Below, in pieces: positions 39,909-47,223 of a DNA stretch of 64,000 nucleotides (the stretch's first letter is position 1; the number at the start of each line of letters is the position of its first letter). Both the position numbers and the translations under genes were made by a program. The notes under the pieces are model-generated. The model ran no database searches, was not told where the DNA came from, and worked only from the letters and a program-made list of their open reading frames with translations. The DNA comes from Ancylobacter sp. WKF20. GTDB lineage: Bacteria; Pseudomonadota; Alphaproteobacteria; Rhizobiales; Xanthobacteraceae. The DNA is taken from assembly GCF_029760895.1 (NCBI RefSeq), contig NZ_CP121679.1, positions 2,542,001 through 2,606,000 on the forward strand. The letters are read 5' to 3'.

Positions 39909-41225
39909 ATGACCGACCCGATGGCCGAAACGCTGGCCACCATCGTCGCGCCGGAACTCGAAGCCGCCGGCCCCGCGCCGCGCCGCCAGACCGTGGCGGT
40001 GAAGGTCGGGTCGATCACGGTGGGCGGCGGCGCCCCGGTCGTCGTCCAGTCCATGACCAATACCGACACGGCCGATGCGGAAGGCACCGCCCGTCAGGTC
40101 GCCGCGCTCGCCCGCGCCGGCTCGGAAGTGGTGCGCATCACGGTGGATCGTGAGGAATCCGCGGTTGCCGTGCCGGCCATCAAGGAGCGCCTCCTGAAGA
40201 TGGGGCTCGACACCCCCCTCGTCGGCGACTTCCACTATAATGGCCACCTCCTGCTGACCAAGTACCCGGACTGCGCGGCCGCGCTCGACAAGTACCGCAT
40301 CAATCCCGGCAATGTCGGCTTCGGGCAGAAACGCGACCGCCACTTCACCACCATCGTCGAGCAGGCGATCAAGCACGACAAGCCCGTGCGCATCGGCGCG
40401 AATTGGGGCTCGCTGGACGAGGATCTGCTGACCGAACTGATGGACCAGAACGCCCGGCTACCCCGCCCGGCGCAGGCCCGCGCCGTCACCCGCGAAGCAC
40501 TGGTGCGCTCGGCCCTGCTCTCGGCCGCGCTCGCCGAGGAGATCGGCCTGCCGAAGAACCGGATCATCCTCTCCGCCAAGGTCTCGGCGGTGCAGGATCT
40601 CATCACCGTCTATGCCGAGCTTGCCCGCCGCTCGGACTATGCGCTGCATCTCGGGCTCACCGAGGCCGGCATGGGCTCGAAGGGCATCGTCGCCTCCGCC
40701 GCCTCGATGGGCGTGCTGCTGCAACAGGGCATTGGCGACACGATCCGCGTCTCGCTCACCCCCGAGCCCGGCGGCGACCGCACCCGCGAGGTGACGGTGG
40801 CGCAGGAAATGCTCCAGACCATGGGCCTGCGCACCTTCGTGCCGCTGGTCGCCGCCTGTCCGGGCTGCGGGCGCACCACCTCCACAACCTTCCAGGAGCT
40901 CGCCTTCGAGGTGCAGGACTTCATCCGCACCTCCATGCCCGGCTGGAAGACGCGCTACCCCGGCGTCGAGACGCTCAACGTCGCGGTGATGGGCTGCATC
41001 GTCAACGGGCCGGGCGAGAGCAAGCACGCCGATATCGGCATCTCGCTGCCCGGCACCGGCGAATTCCCCACCGCCCCGGTCTATCTCGACGGCAAGAAGG
41101 CGATGACCCTGCGCGGCCCCACCCTGCGCGAGGACTTCAAGAAGATCGTCGAGGACTATGTCGAACGCCGCTTCGGCATGGGCGGCCGCGCCGCGCCCAC
41201 CGAGGGCATCGACGCGGCGGAGTAA
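39909..41225 (+). CDS. ispG: 4-hydroxy-3-methylbut-2-en-1-yl diphosphate synthase (IspG/GcpE)
   Basis: 438 residues. It makes HMBPP from methylerythritol cyclodiphosphate in the MEP isoprenoid pathway using a [4Fe-4S] cluster. Motifs: [13 protein letters not shown] near the N-terminus, [32 protein letters not shown], and cluster Cys in ACPGCGRTT (two) and [12 protein letters not shown] (one). The alphaproteobacterial extra linker of the longer IspG class is present. A GTG one codon upstream is an alternative start. Gap of 116 bp after zur; probably independent. Confidence 0.95.
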   Translation: MTDPMAETLATIVAPELEAAGPAPRRQTVAVKVGSITVGGGAPVVVQSMTNTDTADAEGTARQVAALARAGSEVVRITVDREESAVAVPAIKERLLKMGLDTPLVGDFHYNGHLLLTKYPDCAAALDKYRINPGNVGFGQKRDRHFTTIVEQAIKHDKPVRIGANWGSLDEDLLTELMDQNARLPRPAQARAVTREALVRSALLSAALAEEIGLPKNRIILSAKVSAVQDLITVYAELARRSDYALHLGLTEAGMGSKGIVASAASMGVLLQQGIGDTIRVSLTPEPGGDRTREVTVAQEMLQTMGLRTFVPLVAACPGCGRTTSTTFQELAFEVQDFIRTSMPGWKTRYPGVETLNVAVMGCIVNGPGESKHADIGISLPGTGEFPTAPVYLDGKKAMTLRGPTLREDFKKIVEDYVERRFGMGGRAAPTEGIDAAE

Positions 41226-41278
41226 GCAGGGTGGGCGGAGGCGGCACAATAATGGGGCCGTCACCCCGATCCCCATCC

Positions 41279-41400
41279 CGTCGTCATCCCGGCCGAAGCG
41301 GAGCGCAGAGCCGGGATCGTCACCCGTTGGGGAGCCTGGGGGCGGCGCCTGATCAAGCCGGAGCGCGATCCCGGATCGGCCTTTGGCCGTCCGGGATGAC
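41279..41400. repeat. Paired palindrome module A-B, copy 1
   Basis: 122-bp module: hairpin A (CATCCCGGCCGAAGCGGAG ... GAGCCGGGATCGTCA), a spacer containing TTGGGGAGCCTG and GATCAAGCCGGAGC, then hairpin B (GCGATCCCGGATCGGCC ... CCGTCCGGGATGAC). The same A-spacer-B order is seen at 41878-42000 and 42058-42179. It sits just upstream of the GIY-YIG gene. Confidence 0.8.
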
Positions 41401-41416
41401 GTGGCACCATAGAAGT

Positions 41417-41487
41417 GTCATCCCGGCCCCTCGGGTCTTGCCTTCGGCAAGCCCAAGCGCAGGCTCCGCGGAGTGCAGAGCCGGGAT
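41417..41487. repeat. Palindromic repeat type A', copy 2, abutting the GIY-YIG gene
   Basis: 71-bp palindrome nearly identical to 8974-9044. It ends 26 bp before the start codon of the GIY-YIG gene, so the gene's ribosome-binding site (GGAGGG) lies in the short gap. Confidence 0.8.
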
Positions 41488-41512
41488 TGCGAGCCGACGC
41501 GGAGGGCCGTCC

Positions 41513-41806
41513 ATGAAGCGCTTCTTCGTCTACATGTTGGCCACCCGGATTGATGGCCCGCTCTATGTCGGCGTCACCAGCAACCTCCCGAAGCGCGTCG
41601 CCGAGCATCGCAGCCATGCCGGTCCCGGCTTCACGGCTCGTTACAACATCGACCGGCTCGTCTGGTTCGAGCCGCACGACGACGCCGAAGGGGCGATCCT
41701 GCGCGAGAAGCGCATCAAGCGTTGGCGCCGGGAATGGAAGGTGGCGCTGATAGAGGCAGGAAATCCGGGATGGGATGACCTGTTCCATCTGGTTGAAGCG
41801 GAATGA
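41513..41806 (+). CDS. GIY-YIG nuclease family protein
   Basis: 97-residue stand-alone GIY-YIG domain. The GIY element reads FVYML and the YIG element LYVGVT; the conserved Arg is in NLPKRVAEH, the Tyr in ARYNIDRL and the metal-binding Glu in AILREKRIKRWRR. This subfamily (YhbQ-like, UvrC N-terminus-like) has no assigned biological role. Start ATG 41513 follows GGAGGG. It is flanked on both sides by palindromic repeat modules and is not in an operon with ispG, which ends 287 bp upstream. Confidence 0.85.
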   Translation: MKRFFVYMLATRIDGPLYVGVTSNLPKRVAEHRSHAGPGFTARYNIDRLVWFEPHDDAEGAILREKRIKRWRREWKVALIEAGNPGWDDLFHLVEAE

Positions 41807-41812
41807 ACGGTC

Positions 41813-41850
41813 CCCGATCCCGGCTCGGCCTGCGGCCGTCCGCGATGACG
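41813..41850. repeat. Isolated hairpin B-like repeat after the GIY-YIG gene
   Basis: CGATCCCGGCTCGGCC ... GGCCGTCCGCGATGACG, a B-type palindrome with one arm mutated (CGCGATG instead of CGGGATG). It begins a few bases after the nuclease stop and could act as its transcription end. Confidence 0.7.
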
Positions 41851-41877
41851 CCGATAGGTTGGCGACAATCCCCCCCA

Positions 41878-42000
41878 TCGTCATCCCGGCCGAAGCGCAG
41901 CGCAGAGCTGGGATCGTCATCCGGTGGAGAACTTGGGCGGGAACCGCGTCAACGAGCCTGCACGCGATCCCGGATCGGCCTTTGGCCGTCCGGGATGACG
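41878..42000. repeat. Paired palindrome module A-B, copy 2
   Basis: About 123 bp with the same A-spacer-B order as 41279-41400. Spacer differences include GTGGAGAACTTGGGCG in place of TTGGGGAGCCTGGGGG. Copies diverge mainly in the spacer and loops while stems stay complementary, the pattern expected for repeats kept as structures. Confidence 0.8.
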
Positions 42001-42057
42001 TTGCATGATGCGGCCGGCGTCACGCGTCGCCACCCTGCCGTCATCCCCCCATCCTAT

Positions 42058-42179
42058 CGTCATCCCGGCCGGAGGCGAAGCCGCAGAGCCGGGATCGTCA
42101 GCCATTGGGGAGCCTGAGGCAGGCGCGTGATCAAACCGGAGCGCGATCCCGGCTCGGCCTTTGGCCGTCCGGGATGACG
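42058..42179. repeat. Paired palindrome module A-B, copy 3
   Basis: About 122 bp; hairpin A has an extended loop (GGAGGCGAAGCCGCAGAG), and the spacer again has TTGGGGAGCCTGAGGC and GATCAAACCGGAGC before hairpin B. Followed by an AT-richer stretch (42230-42255, including AGGAAAAAAAACCTAG). Confidence 0.8.
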
Positions 42180-42339
42180 GCTATAGGTGCGGCGATGGAC
42201 AGAGGTGCCGATGAACAAGCGCGGCGACAGAGTCATATAGGAAAAAAAACCTAGACACACGCCCCATTCTCCGTCATCCTGCCCGCACCTGTCCTCACCG
42301 AGGGGTGCGTCCGGAGCGGCCGGCGTGGGGGATGGGGGC

Positions 42340-42600
42340 GGTGGCTTATTGCGCGGGAGTAACGCACCCGGGCAATACGCGGCCCAAGTCGGGTGTTCCC
42401 GTGCGGCGTAGCGCCGTTCACGGGCGGGATGCTACGCGCCTTCAAGCGCGTGGGCGCCGCCTTCAGTGGAGGATAACAAGTCTGACTCCTCCAGGGGCCT
42501 CCCGAAGCAAGCCAAAAAACACCGCGTGCGGGGCGCCGGGGACGGCGTGTCGGTTGGCTGAGTGAAGGCTTGCACCACCTTTTAAAACAAAGGTGCAGGC
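42340..42600. other. Multi-hairpin element, candidate structured RNA (unassigned)
   Basis: A run of consecutive inverted repeats without a convincing gene: CCCGTGCGGCG/CGCCGttCACGGG (42398-42424), ACGCGC-cttcaa-GCGCGT (42434-42451), GGAGGA/TCCTCC (42468-42492), AGCCAA/TTGGCT enclosing ACAC/GTGT (42510-42559), and CACCTTT-taaaac-AAAGGTG (42576-42595). The stems follow one another with almost no spacers, unlike the CGTCATCCCGG repeats around it. The sequence resembles a segment I remember being annotated as spurious short ORFs in Bradyrhizobium-type genomes, but I cannot check that. Strand and function are unknown. Confidence 0.45.
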
Positions 42601-42716
42601 GGCCGCCGTTGGCGTCCGCCCCGGTGCCCCGCGCGCCCTTATTTGGGCGGATGGGAACGGCGCAGAGCCCCGGCCGCGACAGCGGCGCGGGGGTTTTGGT
42701 GCGGGGTCGTCCATTC

Positions 42717-42945
42717 GTCATCCCGGCTGCAGGCGAAGCCGGAGAGCCGGGATCGCAGGCCGCGCTCATCCCCCGCACATCGTCAGGACCGGGCTTGACC
42801 CGGCCATCCACGTCTTCCCGCCGCGCCCGGTCCAAGTCGTGGATCCCCGGGTCAAGCCCGGGGATGACGGTGTTCTGGGGCGGGGACCGCCTGAACAAGG
42901 CGGCACGCGATCCCGGCTCGGCCTTCGGCCGTCCGGGATGACGCG
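42717..42945. repeat. Cluster of CGTCATCCCGG-family palindromes upstream of bamA's 3' end
   Basis: Holds a type A hairpin (42718-42755), a type C pair (CAGGACCGGGCTTGACCCGG at about 42783, and GATCCCCGGGTCAAGCCCGG at about 42841) and a type B hairpin (42907-42942). The CATCCACGTCTTCC link after the first type C arm is shared with the 128-bp repeats at 9.1 kb. No gene is seen in the interval 42601-42999. Confidence 0.75.
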
Positions 42946-42999
42946 CTAGAGGGGCCGTCGCGGATGACGGCGCAACGGCGCAACGGCGCGGCACCCCGC

Positions 43000-45462
43000 C
43001 TAGAACTTGGTGCCACCGCTGAAGCGGAAAGCCTGGGTCTGGTCGTAGTCTTCCTTGGTCAGCACCCACGCATAATCGAAGCGCAGCGGACCGAAGGGCG
43101 ACTTCCAGATCAGGCTGACGCCGACCGAGGAGCGGATCGAGTCGCTGTCCGCCACGCAGACATTATTATAGCCCTTGGTCTTGGAGCCGGCGATGGCCGA
43201 GCAGTCCGTCAGGCTGTCCTGCCAGCCGGAGACATTCTCGAACGTCGTCCCACCCTGATAGTCCCACATCGAGCCGGCGTCGGCGAACACGGCGGCTGTC
43301 AGGCCCATTTCCTTCGGCATGAAGGTGAGAGGAAACTGCATCTCGGCCGAGGCGCCCCAATAGACCGTGCCGCCCAGCGCATCGGCGTCGGAGCTGTCGC
43401 AGACGCCGTCGCTGCAGCCCGAGGCCAGATCGCGCGGACCGATGCCGTTCGACTTGAAGCCGCGCACCAGATCCGGGCCCTTGAAGAAATTGTCGAGGAT
43501 GCGCAGATCCTCCCCGCCCCACGAGGCGATGTTGCCGCCCTGGCCGCGCACCATGAAGGTGACGTCGCCATAGACCGGGAAATAAAAGCGCGAGTCGAAG
43601 GTCGAGCGGATATAATTCACATCGCCGCCGAGACCCGCCAGATCCTGCTTGAACTCGAGCAGATAGCCGTTCGAGGGGCCGTTATTGTTGTCCAGCATGT
43701 TGTAGGTGAGCGTGTAGCCGATGGCCGAGGTGATGGCCGGATCGCCGTTCACCTCAAGCAGCGCCCAGGACGGCGTGCCGTAATCCTCGATCGTGTCCTC
43801 GTCGATCGTGATTTCCTTCTGGTACAGGCTGTAGCGCAGGCCGAGGGTGAATTCGTCCGTGAGCGGCAGGGCCGCGCGCAGCGTGCCGCCAACCGTGCTC
43901 GTGTCATAGGGGCTGGTCGAGGTTGCGGTCGTCTCTTTCCAGTAGAGGTCGAAGCCGGCGGCAATGCGGGAGTCGAGAAAATACGGCTCGGTGAAATTGA
44001 GATCGAGCCCCTGCGTGTCCTCGCCCAGCGAGCCCGCTATGCGCACATACTGGCCGCGCCCGAGGAAATTCTTCTCGGACACCGCGACCTCGCCGATGAA
44101 GCCGTCGGAGGTCGAATAGCCGCCGGAGATGGAGAACTCGCCCGTGGGCTGATCCTCGACCTGCACGACGAGAACAACCCGATCCGGGGCGGTGCCGGGT
44201 TCATTCGTGATCTTCACGTCCTTGAAGTAGCCGAGGTTGCGCAGGCGGCGCTCGGCGCGGTCGATCAGCACGCGGTTATAGGCATCGCCTTCCGCCAGAT
44301 CGAACTCGCGACGGATGACCCAGTCGCGGGTGCGGGTGTTGCCGCGGATTTCGATGCGCTCGATATAGACGCGCGGGCCTTCCTCGACGGCGAAGACAAG
44401 CGAGATGGTGCGGGTCTGCACGTCGCGGTCGCCGCGCGGGCGCACCTGGGCGAAGGCATAGCCGCTCTTCGACACCTCGATCGTGGCGTTCTCGACCGAC
44501 TTCTCGACCAGCTCGGCGTTGTAGACCTGGTCCTTCTGCACGCGCAGCGCCGCGCGGATGCGGGCCGGATCGACGTCCTTGATGTTGGAGACGACGTCCA
44601 CCGTGCCGACGCGGTACTGCGGACCCTCGTCGATGACATAGGTCAGGATGAAGCCGTTCTTGCCGCGGTCGAGATCCGCCGTCACCGAGACGATGCGGAA
44701 ATCGGCATAGCCGTGCCGCAGATAGAACCGGCGCAGCAGTTCCTGGTCGGAATTGATGCGGTCGACGTCATAGACGTCGGTGTTCTTGATCCAGGACAAC
44801 CAGTTGGTCTCGGTCGTCGTCAGCTCTTCCTTGAGCTTGTACTCGGAGAAGGCCTTGTTGCCGACGAAGACGATGCCGGCGACGCCGAGCTTCTCGCCCT
44901 CGGTGATCTCGAAGACGAGGTCGACACGGCCCTGCCCGCGCTCGATGGTCTTCGGCACGACCTTCACATCGTAGCGGCCCGAGCGGCGGTAGAGTTCGAT
45001 GATGCGCTGGGTGTCGGCCTGCACCGTGGTCTTGGAGAACGGCGCGCGGGCCTTGGACTGAACCTCGCTGGCGAGCTGCTCATCCTTGATCTTGCGATTG
45101 CCCTCAAACGCCACGCGGTTGATGACTTCGTTCTCGGTCACGCGCACCACGAGGCGATTGCCGCTGCGGCTGACATTGACGTCCGAGAACAGACCGGTCG
45201 CGTAGAGCGCCTTCAGCCCCTCGTCGATCTTGGCCGGCGTCAACGCCTCGCCCGGCTTCGACGCGAAATAGGACCGGATCGTCTCCGCATCCACACGCTG
45301 ATTACCCTCAACGACAATGGAGGAGGCTTCCTGCGCCGCGGCAGACGCCGCGTAGAGGTGGGCCTGAGCGGCATCACCCATCGTATAGAACGCAACGGCG
45401 ATCAGTATTACCAGCAGATGGTGAATGAAACTTGCGCCAAGACCACGTTCGTTATACGTCAT
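43000..45462 (-). CDS. bamA: Outer membrane protein assembly factor BamA
   Basis: 820 residues. A signal-anchor-like hydrophobic N-terminus (about 14-38) precedes five POTRA repeats (about 47-415; for example IVVEGNQRVDAETIR, RVAFEGNRKIKDEQ, IVFVGNKAFSEYKL, IEIRGNTRTRDWVIRREF) and a 16-stranded barrel ending in the aromatic GGTKF. The conserved loop-6 motif is DLVRGFKSNGIGPRD. BamA inserts barrel proteins into the outer membrane. It stands alone: the usual neighbours rseP, lpxD, fabZ and lpxA are absent. The start codon has a weak ribosome-binding site. Confidence 0.93.
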   Translation of the reverse strand: MTYNERGLGASFIHHLLVILIAVAFYTMGDAAQAHLYAASAAAQEASSIVVEGNQRVDAETIRSYFASKPGEALTPAKIDEGLKALYATGLFSDVNVSRSGNRLVVRVTENEVINRVAFEGNRKIKDEQLASEVQSKARAPFSKTTVQADTQRIIELYRRSGRYDVKVVPKTIERGQGRVDLVFEITEGEKLGVAGIVFVGNKAFSEYKLKEELTTTETNWLSWIKNTDVYDVDRINSDQELLRRFYLRHGYADFRIVSVTADLDRGKNGFILTYVIDEGPQYRVGTVDVVSNIKDVDPARIRAALRVQKDQVYNAELVEKSVENATIEVSKSGYAFAQVRPRGDRDVQTRTISLVFAVEEGPRVYIERIEIRGNTRTRDWVIRREFDLAEGDAYNRVLIDRAERRLRNLGYFKDVKITNEPGTAPDRVVLVVQVEDQPTGEFSISGGYSTSDGFIGEVAVSEKNFLGRGQYVRIAGSLGEDTQGLDLNFTEPYFLDSRIAAGFDLYWKETTATSTSPYDTSTVGGTLRAALPLTDEFTLGLRYSLYQKEITIDEDTIEDYGTPSWALLEVNGDPAITSAIGYTLTYNMLDNNNGPSNGYLLEFKQDLAGLGGDVNYIRSTFDSRFYFPVYGDVTFMVRGQGGNIASWGGEDLRILDNFFKGPDLVRGFKSNGIGPRDLASGCSDGVCDSSDADALGGTVYWGASAEMQFPLTFMPKEMGLTAAVFADAGSMWDYQGGTTFENVSGWQDSLTDCSAIAGSKTKGYNNVCVADSDSIRSSVGVSLIWKSPFGPLRFDYAWVLTKEDYDQTQAFRFSGGTKF

Positions 45463-46215
45463 ATTACACCACTCAGCGCCGGATCATTCCATCATCCCGC
45501 ACGACCAAACCGCCGAGAGCGGCAAAATCACCGGGATATTCGTCCGTCGCACGATAATCGGCCGATTTCAGGCTATTTTGCCGCGCATGCGTGTCCGAGC
45601 ATTTCGCTTATGTATTATTTTACGACAACACATGACGCAGCGTGCGCCGGCGACGCATAGGCGCCACGACGTTTAGTTTTAATTTTACGCGAAAAGGTGA
45701 CTGGGGCGCTGTTCGACGGGTGAAGTCATGGGTCAGCGCCCCAGCCGGGCCTGATGAAGTTGCGCTAACATCAGGTGACACTGTTCTAGCGCGGAGTGAC
45801 TTGATGTGGTGTTACAAGTTACTGCTGCGGAGTTTCCATAGATCACGCAATCTGGCGATGAGCCGAGGTGCATGGCCGAACCGGTCTTGCCGCCCCGCGG
45901 TCCATGCGCGTCGCGGGCGGGAAGAGAACTCACGGCGCGCCCCGATCGCCCGAACGACTTTTCATAGCCGGCACCGGAAAAGAAAGGGGCGTGCCTTCAG
46001 AAGAGGTATTCGCCTCTGGCTATGTAGTGAAGTTGTTATCGACGATTTTTCCAACGCCTAAGTTGTAATGAGTATCTTTGACGGGTTTTTGCGACCAATC
46101 TCTGAATAAATTCTGGCTCTCGGGCGCCGCGCCACGCCTAATGGAAGGTGAACTGCCCGGGCGCCGCCACGCGCCGGGTAGGGCTTCCTCACCTCACCCA
46201 CCATGGAGCGAGATC
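45463..46215. other. Long spacer between bamA and rpfF with AT-rich patches
   Basis: 753 bp between the divergent bamA and rpfF genes. Two AT-rich patches stand out against the GC-rich background, 45560-45695 (TATGTATTATTTTACG, TTAGTTTTAATTTTACGCG) and 46020-46115. Open frames here have no conserved features or ribosome-binding sites. It must hold the promoters of bamA and rpfF; no terminator or known regulatory motif was recognised. The composition suggests either a regulated promoter region or a junction of inserted DNA. Confidence 0.5.
46078..46109 (+). promoter_or_regulatory. Candidate promoter upstream of rpfF
   Basis: A TTGACG -35-like hexamer at 46078-46083 is followed, 20 bases on, by GAATAA (46104-46109) within CTGAATAAATT, the most AT-rich stretch near rpfF. 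The spacing is longer than ideal, so this is only a candidate. It would give an untranslated leader of about 100 bases. Confidence 0.3.
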
Positions 46216-47181
46216 GTGTCCCTGATTGCCCTGAATCATGTCGCCGGCGCGGTTGACGTCACCGCCCTCCCCGCCACCCACGCCCAGGAAGAGGCCGTTC
46301 AAGCCATATATGGCAACGGCTATGCTAACCTTCGCCTCAGTATCGATACGGTGAACTCGATTTGCTGGACGTTCATGCGACCGGTTGGAAAGCCGTCCTA
46401 TACGCATGAACTGATGCACGACATCAGTTGCCTGCAGGGGGCCATTACCCGCAGCTTCGCCGAACTCCCGGACCCGGCGGCGGCCCCCTTCTCCTGGTTC
46501 GTCATGGCCTCGGACGTGCCCGGCATCTACAATCTCGGCGGCGATCTCGGGCATTTCGCCGCCCGCATCCGCACGCGCGATCTCGCGGCGATGCGCCATT
46601 ACGGGCATGTCGCCGTCACCGCCATTCACCGCAATGCGGTGGCCTTCGACAGCCCGGTCGTCACCATGGCGCTGGTGCAGGGCGACGCGCTGGGCGGCGG
46701 CTTCGAGCATGCGCTGTCCTTCGACCTCATCGTGGCCGAACGCAGCGCCAAGATGGGCCTGCCGGAAATCCTGTTCAACATGTTCCCCGGCATGGGCGCC
46801 TACAGCTTCCTGTCACGGCGGATGGACCGGGCCAAGGCGGAAGCCCTCATTCTCTCCGGCCGGGTCCACACCGCCGAGGAGCTGCATGCCATGGGCGTGG
46901 TCGACGTGCTGGCCGAGGACGGGCAAGGCCAGCAGGCGGCGATGGACTACATTGCGCGCCACAGCCGCAAGCATAACGCGCATCTCGCCGTCTACCGGGC
47001 GCGCCGCCGGGTGAACCCGGTGACGTTGGCGGAGCTGATCGACGTGGTCGACATCTGGGCCGAGGCGGCCCTCAACCTGACCGAGGCCGATCTGCGGAAG
47101 ATGGACCGGCTATGCGCCGCCCAGAACAAGCGGCTTGCCGGGCTTCAGTCGCCCATGCCGCTGCTGACGGCCGCCGAGTGA
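46216..47181 (+). CDS. rpfF: DSF synthase RpfF-like (enoyl-CoA hydratase/thioesterase family)
   Basis: 321-residue crotonase-fold protein closest, from memory of the Xanthomonas sequence, to RpfF, which makes cis-2-unsaturated fatty-acid signals (DSF) from acyl-ACP by dehydration and thioester hydrolysis. Diagnostic segments: VMASDVPGIYNLGGDL, ALVQGDALGGGFEHAL and GLPEILFNMFPGMGAYSF. The two catalytic Glu are E164 and E184, twenty residues apart as E141 and E161 in Xanthomonas RpfF. C-terminal helix LRKMDRLCAAQNKR also matches. Start is GTG 46216 eight bases after GGAG. It is convergent with an RpfC-like kinase gene (42 bp), the same layout as in Xanthomonas. Confidence 0.9.
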   Translation: MSLIALNHVAGAVDVTALPATHAQEEAVQAIYGNGYANLRLSIDTVNSICWTFMRPVGKPSYTHELMHDISCLQGAITRSFAELPDPAAAPFSWFVMASDVPGIYNLGGDLGHFAARIRTRDLAAMRHYGHVAVTAIHRNAVAFDSPVVTMALVQGDALGGGFEHALSFDLIVAERSAKMGLPEILFNMFPGMGAYSFLSRRMDRAKAEALILSGRVHTAEELHAMGVVDVLAEDGQGQQAAMDYIARHSRKHNAHLAVYRARRRVNPVTLAELIDVVDIWAEAALNLTEADLRKMDRLCAAQNKRLAGLQSPMPLLTAAE

Positions 47182-47223
47182 CACGCCCCCTGCCCCTGGC
47201 GGCTCTGGGGCCGCCGGGGGCGT

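Noticed and set aside
42251..43069. 272-codon minus-strand open frame across the multi-hairpin element and repeats
   Set aside because: Reads straight through palindromes and into the bamA 3' end; several frames are equally open. Structure explains the sequence better than coding.
42964..45660. 898-codon plus-strand open frame opposite bamA
   Set aside because: Exact antisense of BamA, which has POTRA repeats and a barrel; no independent support.
45642..46061. 139-codon plus-strand open frame in the bamA-rpfF spacer
   Set aside because: Arg-rich, no ribosome-binding site, no recognisable motif; crosses AT-rich promoter-like DNA.
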